NCBI GenBank assembly: GCA_026708635.1
Contig: JAPOUP010000002.1
Coordinates: 1 to 42,039 of the forward strand
DNA length: 42,039 nucleotides
Direction of reading: 5' to 3'
DNA from: Rhodobacter sp.
Lineage (GTDB): Bacteria > Pseudomonadota > Alphaproteobacteria > Rhodobacterales > Rhodobacteraceae
The notes beneath the pieces are model-generated. The model saw only the letters and a list, made by a program, of their open reading frames with translations, made no database searches and was not told the DNA's origin. Made by a program: the position numbers and the translations under genes. Position 1 is the first letter of the stretch. The number at the start of each line of letters is the position of its first letter. Shown one piece after another: positions 25,854-34,846 of the stretch.

Positions 25854-26561
25854 ATGGATGATAATGATGAAGACGACATCGTCCTGAGCGAGCTCAGCGA
25901 CGAGGAACTCGTCCCCCAGATGTTCGACGACCTCTATGATGGCCTTAAGGAGGAGATCGAGGAAGGCGTCCGGATCCTGCTCGACCGCGGATGGGTGCCA
26001 TACAGGGTCCTGACCGAAGCGCTCGTTGGCGGAATGACGATTGTCGGCAACGATTTCCGCGACGGCATCCTGTTCGTTCCGGAAGTGCTGCTGGCGGCCA
26101 ACGCGATGAAAGGCGGCATGTCGATTCTCAAGCCCCTGCTGGCCGAGACGGGCGCGCCGCGTATGGGCAAGATGGTGATCGGAACGGTGAAAGGCGACAT
26201 ACACGACATCGGCAAGAACCTCGTGTCGATGATGATGGAGGGCGCCGGTTTCGAGATCGTCGATCTGGGAATCAACAACCCGGTGGAGAATTTCCTGGAG
26301 GCGCTTGTGCGGGAGGATGCGGACATTCTGGGGATGTCAGCACTGCTCACAACCACGATGCCCTATATGAAGGTCGTGATCGACTCACTTATCGAAAAGG
26401 GCATGCGTGAGGACTATATCGTTCTGGTTGGTGGGGCTCCACTGAACGAAGAGTTCGGTCGGGCGATTGGCGCGGACGCCTATTGCCGCGACGCCGCCGT
26501 TGCGGTCGATACAGCGAAGACCTTCATCGAACGAAAGCACAATCTTCTTGCCGCGGTCTAG
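25854..26561 (+). CDS. Corrinoid (B12-binding) methyl-carrier protein
   Basis: Cobalamin-binding methyl carrier of the MetH/MtbC type, 235 residues from ATG 25854 (GGGAG 7 nt upstream). The N-terminal four-helix cap domain (about 15-95) has VGGMTIVGNDFRDGILFVPE and VLLAANAMKGGMSILKPLL. The Rossmann domain carries the cobalt-ligand motif DIHDIGKN (DxHxxG; His117), then GFEIVDLGIN, a serine-containing ADILGMSALLTTTMP and VLVGGAPLNEEF. An unusually acidic N-terminus (MDDNDEDD) precedes the cap. It would pass methyl groups between a methyltransferase and homocysteine or tetrahydrofolate. The nearest partner is the homocysteine methyltransferase upstream, and a DUF1638 gene follows. Confidence 0.92.
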   Translation: MDDNDEDDIVLSELSDEELVPQMFDDLYDGLKEEIEEGVRILLDRGWVPYRVLTEALVGGMTIVGNDFRDGILFVPEVLLAANAMKGGMSILKPLLAETGAPRMGKMVIGTVKGDIHDIGKNLVSMMMEGAGFEIVDLGINNPVENFLEALVREDADILGMSALLTTTMPYMKVVIDSLIEKGMREDYIVLVGGAPLNEEFGRAIGADAYCRDAAVAVDTAKTFIERKHNLLAAV

Positions 26562-26602
26562 AGGAACAGCGACGCCGCGGCGGCTGACGTGAGAAACCGA
26601 CT

Positions 26603-26821
26603 ATGCCATTCAAGCGCATCGCACAGCTCATCGCCCTCGTGGTAACGGTTGCCGGATTCACTGTTTGGCTGGGTGCGCTAGCCATGTCACATCTCGAGTT
26701 GGACGCCTTCCCCCGCTCGCCGGCGCTCGCGGCCGTCATGGCGCTGACGGTCGCCGCGCACCTGTTTTCCCGCGGGAAAAGGCCAGGGACCGACGTCCGT
26801 AAAGGCCGGTCAGGGCCATGA
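26603..26821 (+). CDS. Small membrane protein, unknown function
   Basis: 72-residue predicted membrane protein, not recognised. It has two hydrophobic helices (about residues 8-30, LIALVVTVAGFTVWLGALAM, and 43-55, ALAAVMALTVAAHLF), a short loop and a basic C-terminus (SRGKRPGTDVRKGR), suggesting both ends face the cytoplasm. It is 41 nt after the corrinoid gene and probably cotranscribed. The ribosome binding site is weak (GTGAGAAA). Confidence 0.5.
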   Translation: MPFKRIAQLIALVVTVAGFTVWLGALAMSHLELDAFPRSPALAAVMALTVAAHLFSRGKRPGTDVRKGRSGP

Positions 26822-27010
26822 GGCTCCGCCCATCGCGGATCGGAAGCATATCCGAGGTGGCGGCGCTCCTGCCGGATCCGGTCGGGTGAAAGGATACGCC
26901 CGTAACGTTTTGGAATTCACCGCGCCGAGCGGCGCGCGGCATCGGGGAACCCCAAAGGCGGGACCCGGCATGGGATGATTCCGGACGACCATATACTGAC
27001 GGAAGCCGGA

Positions 27011-27613
27011 ATGGCGCTTGAACCGTCCGGGGGACGGATACTGCTGATCGCATGTGGTGCCCTGGCGAGGGAGATTCTTGCCGTCATCGAGGCAAACGGG
27101 TGGAGCCATATGGATCTCACATGCCTGCCCGCGATCCATCATAACCATCCGGAGCGGATCTGCGATGCGGTACGCTCCGCTTTCAGAGCGAACCGAAACG
27201 ACTACGAGACGATAAATCTCGTGTACGCCGATTGCGGAACCGGCGGGCGCCTGCGGGTCCTATGCGATGAACTGGGCATCGAAATGGTCGAAGGGCCGCA
27301 CTGCTATTCCTTCTTCCAGGGGAACGGGGACTTTCTGGAACGGGCCGGGGACGAGTTCACCGCATTCTATCTAACGGACTTTCTGGTGCGGCAGTTCGAA
27401 ACGTTCGTTTGGAAGCCTCTTGGTCTGGACCGGCACCCGGAACTGCGTGATACGTACTTCGGAAATTACGACAGGCTGGTCTACCAGGCACAGACGGAGG
27501 ATCCGGAACTGAACGCCAGGGCGGCGGACTGCGCACGAAGGCTGGGACTGGCCTATGAAAGACGCTTTACCGGTTACGGTGATCTCGCGAGAACGCTGGA
27601 GCGCTGGGCCTAG
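27011..27613 (+). CDS. DUF1638 protein
   Basis: Conserved protein of unknown biochemical activity, about 200 residues from ATG 27011 (an in-frame ATG at 26975 adds 12). Family pattern: GRILLIACGALAREILAVIE, LPAIHHNHPERICDAVR, LVYADCGTGGRL, GPHCYSFFQGNGDF, FYLTDFLVRQFETFV, LGLDRHPELRDTYFGNYDRL and RRFTGYGDL. Conserved cysteines and histidines (IACGA, ADCG, GPHCY) hint at a metal or cofactor site. DUF1638 genes commonly accompany corrinoid methyltransferase genes, as here. The stop codon overlaps the converging sufE stop by 4 nt. Confidence 0.87.
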   Translation: MALEPSGGRILLIACGALAREILAVIEANGWSHMDLTCLPAIHHNHPERICDAVRSAFRANRNDYETINLVYADCGTGGRLRVLCDELGIEMVEGPHCYSFFQGNGDFLERAGDEFTAFYLTDFLVRQFETFVWKPLGLDRHPELRDTYFGNYDRLVYQAQTEDPELNARAADCARRLGLAYERRFTGYGDLARTLERWA

Positions 27614-28032
27614 GCGCACTCCGCGGCTATGCCGCGGATACACTCGACCATTGAGCGGAGACCGTTCGATCTCTGGGACGTGAGGTGATCTTGGAGCTCG
27701 AGGCGAGCGAGTTCGGCGCTGGCGTCCACCCTAAGGACCTCGCTGACTTTCAGGCCCGAGTAAAGCGCCCCGAGAACGGCGATGAGACCGCGGACGATCA
27801 TAGCGTCACTGTCTCCGCGGAAAGAAAAGATCGCGTCAGGCCCCTGCCCTTCGATTTCGGGAATGATCCAGACCTGGCTGGCGCAGCCATTGACCTTTGT
27901 CTCCGGCACGCGCATCGAGTCCTCAATCGGCGCCATCGCCTTTCCCATATCTATTACATGGCGGTAACGATCCTCCCAGTCCTCCAGGAAGTCGAACGTC
28001 TCTGCCAGTTCCTCAAACTCTCGGCGGGCCAT
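27610..28032 (-). CDS. sufE: Cysteine desulfuration protein SufE
   Basis: Sulfur acceptor that takes persulfide from SufS for iron-sulfur cluster assembly. It has 140 residues. The acceptor is Cys50 in KVNGCASQVWI. EFEELAETFDFLEDWEDRYR and MAPIEDSMRVPETKV are standard N-terminal segments, and ADAxARLELQDHLTSQRSNGLRS-like residues near the C-terminus (LELQDHLTSQRSNGL) match the family. AGGA lies 7 nt before the ATG. It stands alone here, with no other suf genes in the window. Confidence 0.95.
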   Translation of the reverse strand: MARREFEELAETFDFLEDWEDRYRHVIDMGKAMAPIEDSMRVPETKVNGCASQVWIIPEIEGQGPDAIFSFRGDSDAMIVRGLIAVLGALYSGLKVSEVLRVDASAELARLELQDHLTSQRSNGLRSMVECIRGIAAECA

Positions 28033-28461
28033 AGGCTGTTCCTGTCATGTCGGAGGTGAGATATTCCGGCCAAGTCGGAAGATCCAGAGGTCGACCGGAA
28101 GATCCCCACACTCCGGAGGTCCCGCCCCGTTCCCGCAAACCGTCCATTCGACACCGGTTGGGCAACCCCCAAACAGGGTTTCAGGTTGGAGCGGTCATCG
28201 CGGACGGCGGTGGCGGTCCATATTGGGCCGCATCGCGGTGTCCCGCTACCAGCGGCCGCGTGCGTCAGACCGGGTTGCGTCACCTCGTTCCGGCTCCGGA
28301 GACCGGCAGTCCGGGCCATCCTGCAGGCTATCCTTTCGTGTGGATCCCCGAAACCGTTTCTGGTACTTTCGGATTACGTGAAGAGCCGGATATTTATGCG
28401 GAAAGGCGTCCGCAACCGCGGTCTTGGATCAACCCCGACTTGGGTCAACGTGAGGACGGGC
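28033..28461. other. Divergent intergenic region between sufE and a lipoprotein gene
   Basis: About 430 bp, no gene seen. The decamer CGGAAGATCC occurs twice, about 23 bp apart, within 80 bp of the sufE start, which could be a repeated binding site. I cannot assign promoters with confidence. Confidence 0.35.
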
Positions 28462-28884
28462 ATGAAGGTAAGGATCATTTTGGCGCTGTTGGCGGCAGTT
28501 GTGGTCGTAGGCTGTGGAGACGCCAAACGGGAGCGGGCGGCCGAGGCTCCCGAAATCCAGGCCAAGCCAGCGCGCGACCTCGTCGCCCGGGTCAACGACC
28601 TGCGGTTCGAGCCGGCCGCTGGGGGAGCGATCATACATGCAATCGGACTGCCCCCGCGACAGGGATACTATGGCGGCAACCTTGTTCCCGCCACCGAAGA
28701 AAACGTCCGGGACGGAGCGCTGCACTATGAGTTCAGGGTCACCGCCCCCCGAAAGGAAACCCCGGTCGGCACCCGAAGGTCACGTGAGGTCATGGCGGCG
28801 AGATTCATCCCGAAACAGATGTTGGAGGGAGTGGCGCGAATTCGGGTAATTTCCTCGGAGAACGCGTTGTCGGTCCGTCCGTAA
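28462..28884 (+). CDS. Predicted lipoprotein, unknown function
   Basis: 140-residue exported lipoprotein. The lipobox is VVVGC (lipidated Cys18), with a lysine/arginine n-region (MKVR) and a hydrophobic core (IILALLAAVVVV). Gly-Asp follow the cysteine, and the next residues are a charged linker. The mature domain contains DLVARVNDLRFEPAAGGAII, LPPRQGYYGGNLVP and LHYEFRVTAP, which suggest a beta-rich fold. I chose ATG 28462 because it begins the signal peptide and has GAGGA upstream; the frame is open further upstream without similarity. No functional clue from the neighbours. Confidence 0.8.
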   Translation: MKVRIILALLAAVVVVGCGDAKRERAAEAPEIQAKPARDLVARVNDLRFEPAAGGAIIHAIGLPPRQGYYGGNLVPATEENVRDGALHYEFRVTAPRKETPVGTRRSREVMAARFIPKQMLEGVARIRVISSENALSVRP

Positions 28885-28964
28885 GCCCACTCCGCGCAGT
28901 AACGTCAAGTACGGTACCTTACGGGAGCCGCCGTCCCGAAAGTTCCGCCTCTGTATCCGAGTTG

Positions 28965-30134
28965 TCAGATTTCCATTATCCTGATCTCCCGACCGTCCGC
29001 CGTCAGGGCCAGGCGTCCGTCGCATAGCTTCAACGCGTTGGATCCAAATACGTCGCGCCGCCACCCCTTGAGCGCAGGTAGATCGCGCTCACCGGCGGCG
29101 ATAGCGTCTAGATCGGTCGCCGTGGCGATGAGTTTCTGGGCCACACCCGCCGTCTCGGAACTTGCCTTCAACAACACGCGCAGAAGATCGGCCAACGCCG
29201 AGTTGACCTGCCCGACTCCACGCCGCGCGTCGATCCTGGGACAGTCGGCCGACGGGACCTCCAGACCCCGCCGTATCGCGGCGAGTATTCCGTCCGCGAC
29301 AGCCGGCTTCCTCGCCTCGCGCTGAAGCAGACGGGATCTTGACAGGTCACTCATGGTCCGCGGAAGGGATGAAGCCAGCTCAAGAAGCGCGGCATCGCCG
29401 AAAATCCGGTTTCTCGGCACATCACGGGACTGCGCGAGGCACTCGCGGTAATGCGCCAGTTCACGCACCACCGCGAGATAGTGACCGGACCCGCCGCGAA
29501 GCTTTATGCGCCGCCATGCCTCGTCGGGTTTGACTATGTAGGTCTCGCTGGATGTCAGAACCCGCAGATCCTCCTCAAGCCAGTTCTCTCGACCTGACGT
29601 TTCAAGCTTTTTCCTCAAATTCTCGTAAATTGTCCGTAGATGGGTCACGTCAGAGAGCGCGTATTTTTTCTGCGCGTCGGACAGCGGCCGTCTTGACCAA
29701 TCTGTAAAACGGGACCGCTTGTCGAGAGACTTCCCGACAATTTTCCGGACGAGGGTCTCATAGCCGACCTGGTCACTGAAACCGCAGACCATGGCGGCGA
29801 CCTGGGTGTCAAACAGCGGATCGGGAATCACGCCACCGTCGGTAAAGAATATCTCGACATCCTGACGCGCCGCGTGGAACACCTTGACGACATCCGTATC
29901 GCGAAAGAGCCGGTAGAGCGGGTCCAGCGACAGCCCCTCGGCCAACGGGTCGACAAGAACCGCGGAGTCGCTATCTTTGCCGGGAACGGCAAGCTGGATC
30001 AGGCACAGCCGGGAATAGTACGTTCGTTCACGGATGAACTCGGTATCGGCGGTCACGTACGGGCCGGCGGCCGCACGCTCACAGAAAGCTTCAAGTTCCT
30101 TGGTGGTTGATATCAAGTTCATCTCGAGGACCAT
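28965..30134 (-). CDS. rnd: Ribonuclease D
   Basis: 3'-5' exoribonuclease of the DEDDy class, acting on tRNA and small RNA 3' ends. It has 389 residues. Exo I is TADTEFIRERTYYSRLCLIQ (Asp30, Glu32), exo II is VFHAARQDVEIF and exo III is KKYALSDVTHLRTIY. One or more HRDC-like domains fill the C-terminal half (WRRIKLRGG, RELAHYRECLAQSRDVPRNR). The start at ATG 30134 or ATG 30122 cannot be decided. It lies 40 nt downstream of purN, in the usual alphaproteobacterial order purM-purN-rnd. Confidence 0.95.
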   Translation of the reverse strand: MVLEMNLISTTKELEAFCERAAAGPYVTADTEFIRERTYYSRLCLIQLAVPGKDSDSAVLVDPLAEGLSLDPLYRLFRDTDVVKVFHAARQDVEIFFTDGGVIPDPLFDTQVAAMVCGFSDQVGYETLVRKIVGKSLDKRSRFTDWSRRPLSDAQKKYALSDVTHLRTIYENLRKKLETSGRENWLEEDLRVLTSSETYIVKPDEAWRRIKLRGGSGHYLAVVRELAHYRECLAQSRDVPRNRIFGDAALLELASSLPRTMSDLSRSRLLQREARKPAVADGILAAIRRGLEVPSADCPRIDARRGVGQVNSALADLLRVLLKASSETAGVAQKLIATATDLDAIAAGERDLPALKGWRRDVFGSNALKLCDGRLALTADGREIRIMEI

Positions 30135-30174
30135 GATGGCGGAATGTTTCCGGTATCCGTCGCGCGTTCGATGT

Positions 30175-30786
30175 TCAACACACCCGGCAATCGGAATGTG
30201 TCCTAAATACCGGCCTCCGGTCACCCCGCGCAAACTGATCGAGTACCGCCGGATAGAGTCCGCGCTCCTGCTCGCGTACGCGTGCCGCGAGACTCTCGGG
30301 GGTATCCTCCGGCCTAACGGGGATCCGGGCCTGCCCAAGCACGGGGCCGTCATCAAGTCTTTCGGTTACGAGATGGACGGTACATCCGTGCTCGGCATCA
30401 CCGACCTCCAATGCCCGCGCATGGGTATCAAGACCTTTATGGCGGGGCAGAAGGGAGGGATGGATGTTCAGGACGCGCCCTTGATAGCGGCCGATAAAGT
30501 CAGGGGAGAGAATCCTCATGAAGCCCGCAAGGCATATGATGTCCGGCCGCGCCGCGTCGAGTTCCGCGAGCACCGCCGCCTCGAAGGAAGCGCGGTCACG
30601 ATAGTCACCATGACACACGACGGAATGGGGAATATTCCGCCTGGCGGCCCGCTCAAGCCCACGGGCGTCCCTTTCGTTCGACAGCACCAGGACCGGCCTC
30701 GCCACGTTCCGCTTCACCATACCGTCCGAGAGAGCGGCCATGTTGGTCCCGCCCCCCGAGATCAGGATCGCGACGCGCTTGCTCAT
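30175..30786 (-). CDS. purN: Phosphoribosylglycinamide formyltransferase
   Basis: Transfers a formyl group from 10-formyl-tetrahydrofolate to GAR (purine synthesis step 3). It has 203 residues from ATG 30786. The phosphate-binding loop is VAILISGGGTNMAAL. The catalytic set is NIHPSLLPRHKG (Asn, His) and, further on, HLVTERLDDGPVLGQ with the catalytic aspartate. CLAGFMRILSPDFI is conserved. The start overlaps the purM stop as ATGA, so translation is coupled. Confidence 0.97.
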   Translation of the reverse strand: MSKRVAILISGGGTNMAALSDGMVKRNVARPVLVLSNERDARGLERAARRNIPHSVVCHGDYRDRASFEAAVLAELDAARPDIICLAGFMRILSPDFIGRYQGRVLNIHPSLLPRHKGLDTHARALEVGDAEHGCTVHLVTERLDDGPVLGQARIPVRPEDTPESLAARVREQERGLYPAVLDQFARGDRRPVFRTHSDCRVC

Positions 30787-31826
30787 GACAGGCTTCCCGA
30801 GAACCGCAGACATTGACCGGACTCGACCACTCCGATGCATTGAGCGCGCTGTCCGGCGTTTTCAAGTCCCGCCATAACAACGTCCCGGAATTCCGGCGCG
30901 ACGGCTATGACCATACCTATTCCGGCGTTGAATGTCCTGAGCAGTTCCGCCTCCGCCAGTCCCCCGGTCTCGCGCAACCATCCGAACACCGGCGGAAGGG
31001 ACCAGGAGCCCAGATCGATTTTTGCGGCAAGGCCTTTCGGCAGCATCCGTGGTACGTTCTCCACCAATCCGCCGCCAGTGATATGGGCGATCCCGTGAAC
31101 GCCACCCGACTTGATGGAGGCGGTCACGGGGCCGACGTAAATCCTCGTCGGCGCGAGCAATGCCTCGCCAAGCGAAGTGTCGGCGAAAGGCGCAGGATCT
31201 TCCCAGGACAGCCCCGCGCGGCGCACAACAGCCCGCGCTAGCGAGTATCCATTGGAATGCAGGCCATCGGAAGGCAGTCCCAGAAGAACGTCACCGGCGC
31301 CCAGGCCCGTGGGCAGTGCCTTGCCGCGCTCCACGGCACCGACGGCGAAGCCGGCGAGATCGAAGTCCGCCCCGCCATACATGCCCGGCATCTCCGCGGT
31401 CTCGCCACCGATCAAGGCACATCCGCTGGCTCTGCATCCGGCGGCGATTCCGTTGACGACACGCTCCGTGACCTCCACGTCAAGCGTTCCCGCGGCGAAA
31501 TAATCCAGGAAAAACAGAGGTTCGGCACCCCGACAGAGCAAGTCGTTAACGCACATGGCGACAAGATCTATGCCGATTGCGTCGACCTGACCGGTATCGA
31601 TGGCGACGCGAAGCTTTGTGCCGACCCCGTCGGTGGAGGCAACCAGCACCGGATCCGAATAACCCGCCGCCTTTAGATCGAATAGGCCGGCAAATCCCCC
31701 CAGACCGTCAATGACGCCCGGTCTGGCAGTGGATCCGGCCACGGGTCCAATCCGCCTGACCAATTCCCCGCCGGCGTCGATATCCACGCCCGCCGCCGCA
31801 TAGGTCAGTTCAGCGCGCGTTTTCAT
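30783..31826 (-). CDS. purM: Phosphoribosylformylglycinamidine cyclo-ligase
   Basis: AIR synthetase, closing the imidazole ring with ATP (purine synthesis step 5). It has 347 residues. It opens AELTYAAAGVDIDAGGELV, and the ATP-binding part shows DPVLVASTDGVGTKLRVAI, DLVAMCVNDLLCRGAEPLFF, LIGGETAEMPGMYG and LPSDGLHSNGYSLAR, followed by HITGGGLVENVPRML. All match PurM closely. The start at ATG 31826 lacks a clear ribosome binding site. It heads the purM-purN-rnd group. Confidence 0.97.
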   Translation of the reverse strand: MKTRAELTYAAAGVDIDAGGELVRRIGPVAGSTARPGVIDGLGGFAGLFDLKAAGYSDPVLVASTDGVGTKLRVAIDTGQVDAIGIDLVAMCVNDLLCRGAEPLFFLDYFAAGTLDVEVTERVVNGIAAGCRASGCALIGGETAEMPGMYGGADFDLAGFAVGAVERGKALPTGLGAGDVLLGLPSDGLHSNGYSLARAVVRRAGLSWEDPAPFADTSLGEALLAPTRIYVGPVTASIKSGGVHGIAHITGGGLVENVPRMLPKGLAAKIDLGSWSLPPVFGWLRETGGLAEAELLRTFNAGIGMVIAVAPEFRDVVMAGLENAGQRAQCIGVVESGQCLRFSGSLS

Positions 31827-32302
31827 GAACGGGCGCGGGCCGCCAGCAACTCCAGGCGATCGCGAATTATGGTGTTGGCGCGCAACATATGATCGCCCGG
31901 ACGATCGTAAGGTCGCTGGAACTCTCCCGAATGGCCATAAAGGCCGGACGGGGCGCGGGCGTTTCGCCAGATCATCATATCGGGTCGCACTCCACCGTAT
32001 TCGGTCCCGTCGCATCAAACATCATACCCGACGTAACGACAAGAAGCCGTTACGGGCGGCGGCTCATCATGGGAGGAGTCGATCCTCCATCAGTCGCCCC
32101 CGAAACAATATCCTACTCGGAAACCGCACTCACTGACTCCTTGATATGAAAGAGCCGTCCGCCGGACGTGAAACCAAGGCCGGCTCGTATTTCGGCGGCC
32201 GCACGAACCGGAACGCGTCCTTGCGGACGCGGTTCAGCTCAATGATGACGGTCGGAAACACCTCGACCGCCCGCCGCACTTCCCCGGCACATCGCCCTTT
32301 CG
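31827..32302. other. Intergenic region upstream of purM
   Basis: About 475 bp, no supported gene. It holds an inverted repeat TGTTG-GCGCG-CAACA (31873-31887), about 50 bp before purM, and CGTAACG/CGTTACG with a 9-nt loop (32032-32054). The first is well placed for an operator; neither is followed by a T tract. Confidence 0.4.
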
Positions 32303-33619
32303 TTAACGTGCGAGCACCAGATCGGCCCTCAGCCCCCCCAAAGCCAGACTGCGGTCAAGAGACAATGATCCGCCGTGCCGATGCGCGATGTCGCTTGCGA
32401 TCGCCAGGCCGAGCCCAACGCCACCGCCCCTGTTCTGGTTGCGGGCGGGGTCAAGACGGACGAAAGCCTTTAACGCCTCCTCCCGTGCGCCCTCGGGTAT
32501 TCCGGGACCATCGTCCTCAACGGAGATTCTGACCGTTCCGGGCGATACCACAATCCGAACCTCACAGACCGAACCATAGCGCACCGCGTTCCCGATCAGA
32601 TTCTCCAGCGCCCGCGAGACGGCGGCGGGACGCAGGACCGCCGTGCCTTCGCCGGACACTTCGCGCAGTCTTACCGGCCTTCCCAGCTCCACGAACTTTC
32701 CGACGACATTGCGCGCCAGATCGACCGGATCGGTCAATTCGGGATCGTCCAGCGAATCGTCACGGGCGAAGGCCAGGAATTCGTCGAGCAAACGCTCCAG
32801 TTCGCCGACATCGCGTTCCATATCCTTGATTTCCTGACCTTCCCCGGCCATCGAGAGTCCCAGCCGGAGTCGGGTAAGAGGAGTGCGCATGTCGTGGCTT
32901 ACGCCAAGCAGCATCATCGTCCGCTGCTCAATCTGACCGAGTGTCCGCGTCCGCATGTCCAGAAACGCCTGTCCCGCGGCACGGACCTCCGCGGCGCCCG
33001 ATGGATCGTATCGCTCGATTCGTCCTTTTCCGAACGCCTCCGAAGCGCGGGCAAGCCGCTTGATCGGCCTGAGCTGCTGGCGAAGGAACACGAAAGCGAT
33101 GAGCGTAAGCAGAATGCCGGTAAATACCATCAGGACAAGAAGCTGGTGCGGATTCGACGCAGACACCCGGCTGCGATGGAACTCCGCGAAAATCGTCCCA
33201 TGCCGGGTCCCGATCCATGTCCGAACGTGCTTCTCGGCGGAAAGGTCAATAGATCGAACGTCGTGGACCTCCCCGCGAAGCGTATCCATCATGACACGGC
33301 CGGAAAAATCGTAGAATGGCCTTATGTCGCCTACGGGCGGTTCGGAGGGCAACTCAAACTTGAATGCCAGCGGTTCAGCGACTGACAAAACGGCGTCGAG
33401 CGCGGCCGGACCGCTTGGTGAATCGTCGATCAGTTTCAGCAGGTAGCGCAGTTCCAGCGCGACGTTCCGCGTCATCTGCTCCGTTACCCCTTCGAAATGC
33501 CTCTGGATGAACGAAAACGAGACCACGATCTGCAATGTCACCACGGGTACGAGCAGGATTAGCGCGGCCCTTCCATAAAGTGACCGCGGGAAATACCGAT
33601 TTGCCCGTAACAATTCCAT
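32303..33619 (-). CDS. EnvZ-like sensor histidine kinase
   Basis: 438-residue membrane kinase of the EnvZ type. TM1 is about residues 18-38 (AALILLVPVVTLQIVVSFSF), the periplasmic part about 39-157, TM2 about 159-179 (LLVLMVFTGILLTLIAFVFL), then HAMP. The H-box is GVSHDMRTPLTRLRLGLSM (His242), N-box ALENLIGNAVRYG, G1 VEDDGPGIP and G2 GGGVGLGLAIASDIAHRHGG. EnvZ genes are normally next to ompR, but here the upstream neighbour is a divergent MBL hydrolase and the downstream one is purM, so the partner regulator must be elsewhere. Confidence 0.9.
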   Translation of the reverse strand: MELLRANRYFPRSLYGRAALILLVPVVTLQIVVSFSFIQRHFEGVTEQMTRNVALELRYLLKLIDDSPSGPAALDAVLSVAEPLAFKFELPSEPPVGDIRPFYDFSGRVMMDTLRGEVHDVRSIDLSAEKHVRTWIGTRHGTIFAEFHRSRVSASNPHQLLVLMVFTGILLTLIAFVFLRQQLRPIKRLARASEAFGKGRIERYDPSGAAEVRAAGQAFLDMRTRTLGQIEQRTMMLLGVSHDMRTPLTRLRLGLSMAGEGQEIKDMERDVGELERLLDEFLAFARDDSLDDPELTDPVDLARNVVGKFVELGRPVRLREVSGEGTAVLRPAAVSRALENLIGNAVRYGSVCEVRIVVSPGTVRISVEDDGPGIPEGAREEALKAFVRLDPARNQNRGGGVGLGLAIASDIAHRHGGSLSLDRSLALGGLRADLVLAR

Positions 33620-33649
33620 GGATTACGGCAATAGCATTGAACGCGGGGG

Positions 33650-34579
33650 ATGGCGATTCATGGAACCAATGACGTCTTGACAGTGACCGGATCCGCTGAC
33701 GTGCTGGAGCCGGGCATCCGTCGGATCCTGGCGCCGAATCCCTCGCCCATGACCCAACGGGGTACGAATACCTATATTGTAGGTGAGCGCCGGGTCGCGG
33801 TGATTGACCCGGGCCCCGCCCTTCGCTCACATCACGAGGCGATTCTCGGCGCACTGGATCCGGGTGAGTCGATCAGCCATATTTTCGTCACCCATTCCCA
33901 TCTGGATCACTCGCCTCTGGCCGCGGCGCTGTCGGAGACAACCGGTGCGGCGGTTCATGCCTTCGGTGACGGTTCGGCCGGCCGTTCAGAAATCATGCAG
34001 GCGCTCGCCGCGACAGGGTCGGTCGGTGGCGGAGAGGGTCTGGATCCTGGATTTGAGCCGCATGAGCGACTTGCGGACGGCGCCGCGGTCGACGGGGACA
34101 ATTGGAGGCTCACGGCGATCTGGACGCCGGGACACACCGGCAATCACCTATGTTTCGCCTTTGGTGACGCCATATTTTCCGGAGATCATGTAATGGGCTG
34201 GGCGAGCACGATGATCTCTCCGCCTGACGGAGACATGGCCGCATACATGGCCTCAGTCAAGCGCCTGTCGGACCGGGACGACCGCGTGTTCCATCCCGGC
34301 CACGGCGATCCGGTCACCGAGCCGAAAGCGCGACTGCGTTGGCTTCTGGATCACCGCCGATCAAGGGAAGCCTCCATACTTGGGCATCTCGACCGGCGGG
34401 GCCAATCGATCACCGAGCTGGTGGAGGACGTCTACGGAGACATCCCGGCCGCCCTGATGCCAGCGGCGGCGCGGAATGTTCTGGCACACCTAATCGATCT
34501 CTGTGAACGCGGGCTGGCTGTCGCCGATCCACGGCCATCACTTCACGCAAGGTATTTCCGGGGGCACCGGGAACCGTAG
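33650..34579 (+). CDS. MBL-fold metallohydrolase (LACTB2-like)
   Basis: 309-residue metallo-beta-lactamase-fold hydrolase. Metal ligands lie in THSHLDHSP (His82, His84, Asp86, His87), TPGHTGNHLCF, FSGDHVMGW and HPGHGDPV. A C-terminal winged-helix-like segment (SITELVEDVYGDIPAALMPA, ARNVLAHLIDLCERGLA) places it in the LACTB2 or hydrolase-type group, some members of which are RNA endonucleases while others act on thioesters or similar substrates. Only about 30 bp separate it from the divergent kinase gene, so promoters must overlap or lie inside coding sequence. Confidence 0.9.
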   Translation: MAIHGTNDVLTVTGSADVLEPGIRRILAPNPSPMTQRGTNTYIVGERRVAVIDPGPALRSHHEAILGALDPGESISHIFVTHSHLDHSPLAAALSETTGAAVHAFGDGSAGRSEIMQALAATGSVGGGEGLDPGFEPHERLADGAAVDGDNWRLTAIWTPGHTGNHLCFAFGDAIFSGDHVMGWASTMISPPDGDMAAYMASVKRLSDRDDRVFHPGHGDPVTEPKARLRWLLDHRRSREASILGHLDRRGQSITELVEDVYGDIPAALMPAAARNVLAHLIDLCERGLAVADPRPSLHARYFRGHREP

Positions 34580-34771
34580 ATCCCGGCATCTGAAACCGAA
34601 CCCAGCGCCGGTCGCCGGCTGTCCGCGAGACATCGGAACGTGGCTCCCATGACGCCTGCGGGCGCGGAACGCGAATGGGACATTTCCGGACCGCGACGTT
34701 CGAATCATCTGGACAGCCCAATTGCCAGTCTTTAAAACGCCGTGACCTGAGCGGGCCAGCCGCTCACCCAT

Positions 34772-34846
34772 GCCCGGGTAGCTCAGGGGTAGAGCAGTGG
34801 ACTGAAAATCCTCGTGTCGGTGGTTCGATTCCGCCCCCGGGCACCA
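34772..34846 (+). tRNA. tRNA-Phe (GAA)
   Basis: Complete cloverleaf with encoded CCA, 75 nt. The acceptor GCCCGGG (34772-34778) pairs with CCCGGGC (34836-34842). D-stem GCTC/GAGC, anticodon loop CTGAAAA (anticodon GAA), T-arm GGTGG-TTCGATT-CCGCC. The anticodon stem GTGGA/TCCTC has one U.U mismatch at its second pair. No intrinsic terminator with a hairpin is evident, though a run of seven T lies about 30 nt downstream. Confidence 0.97.
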
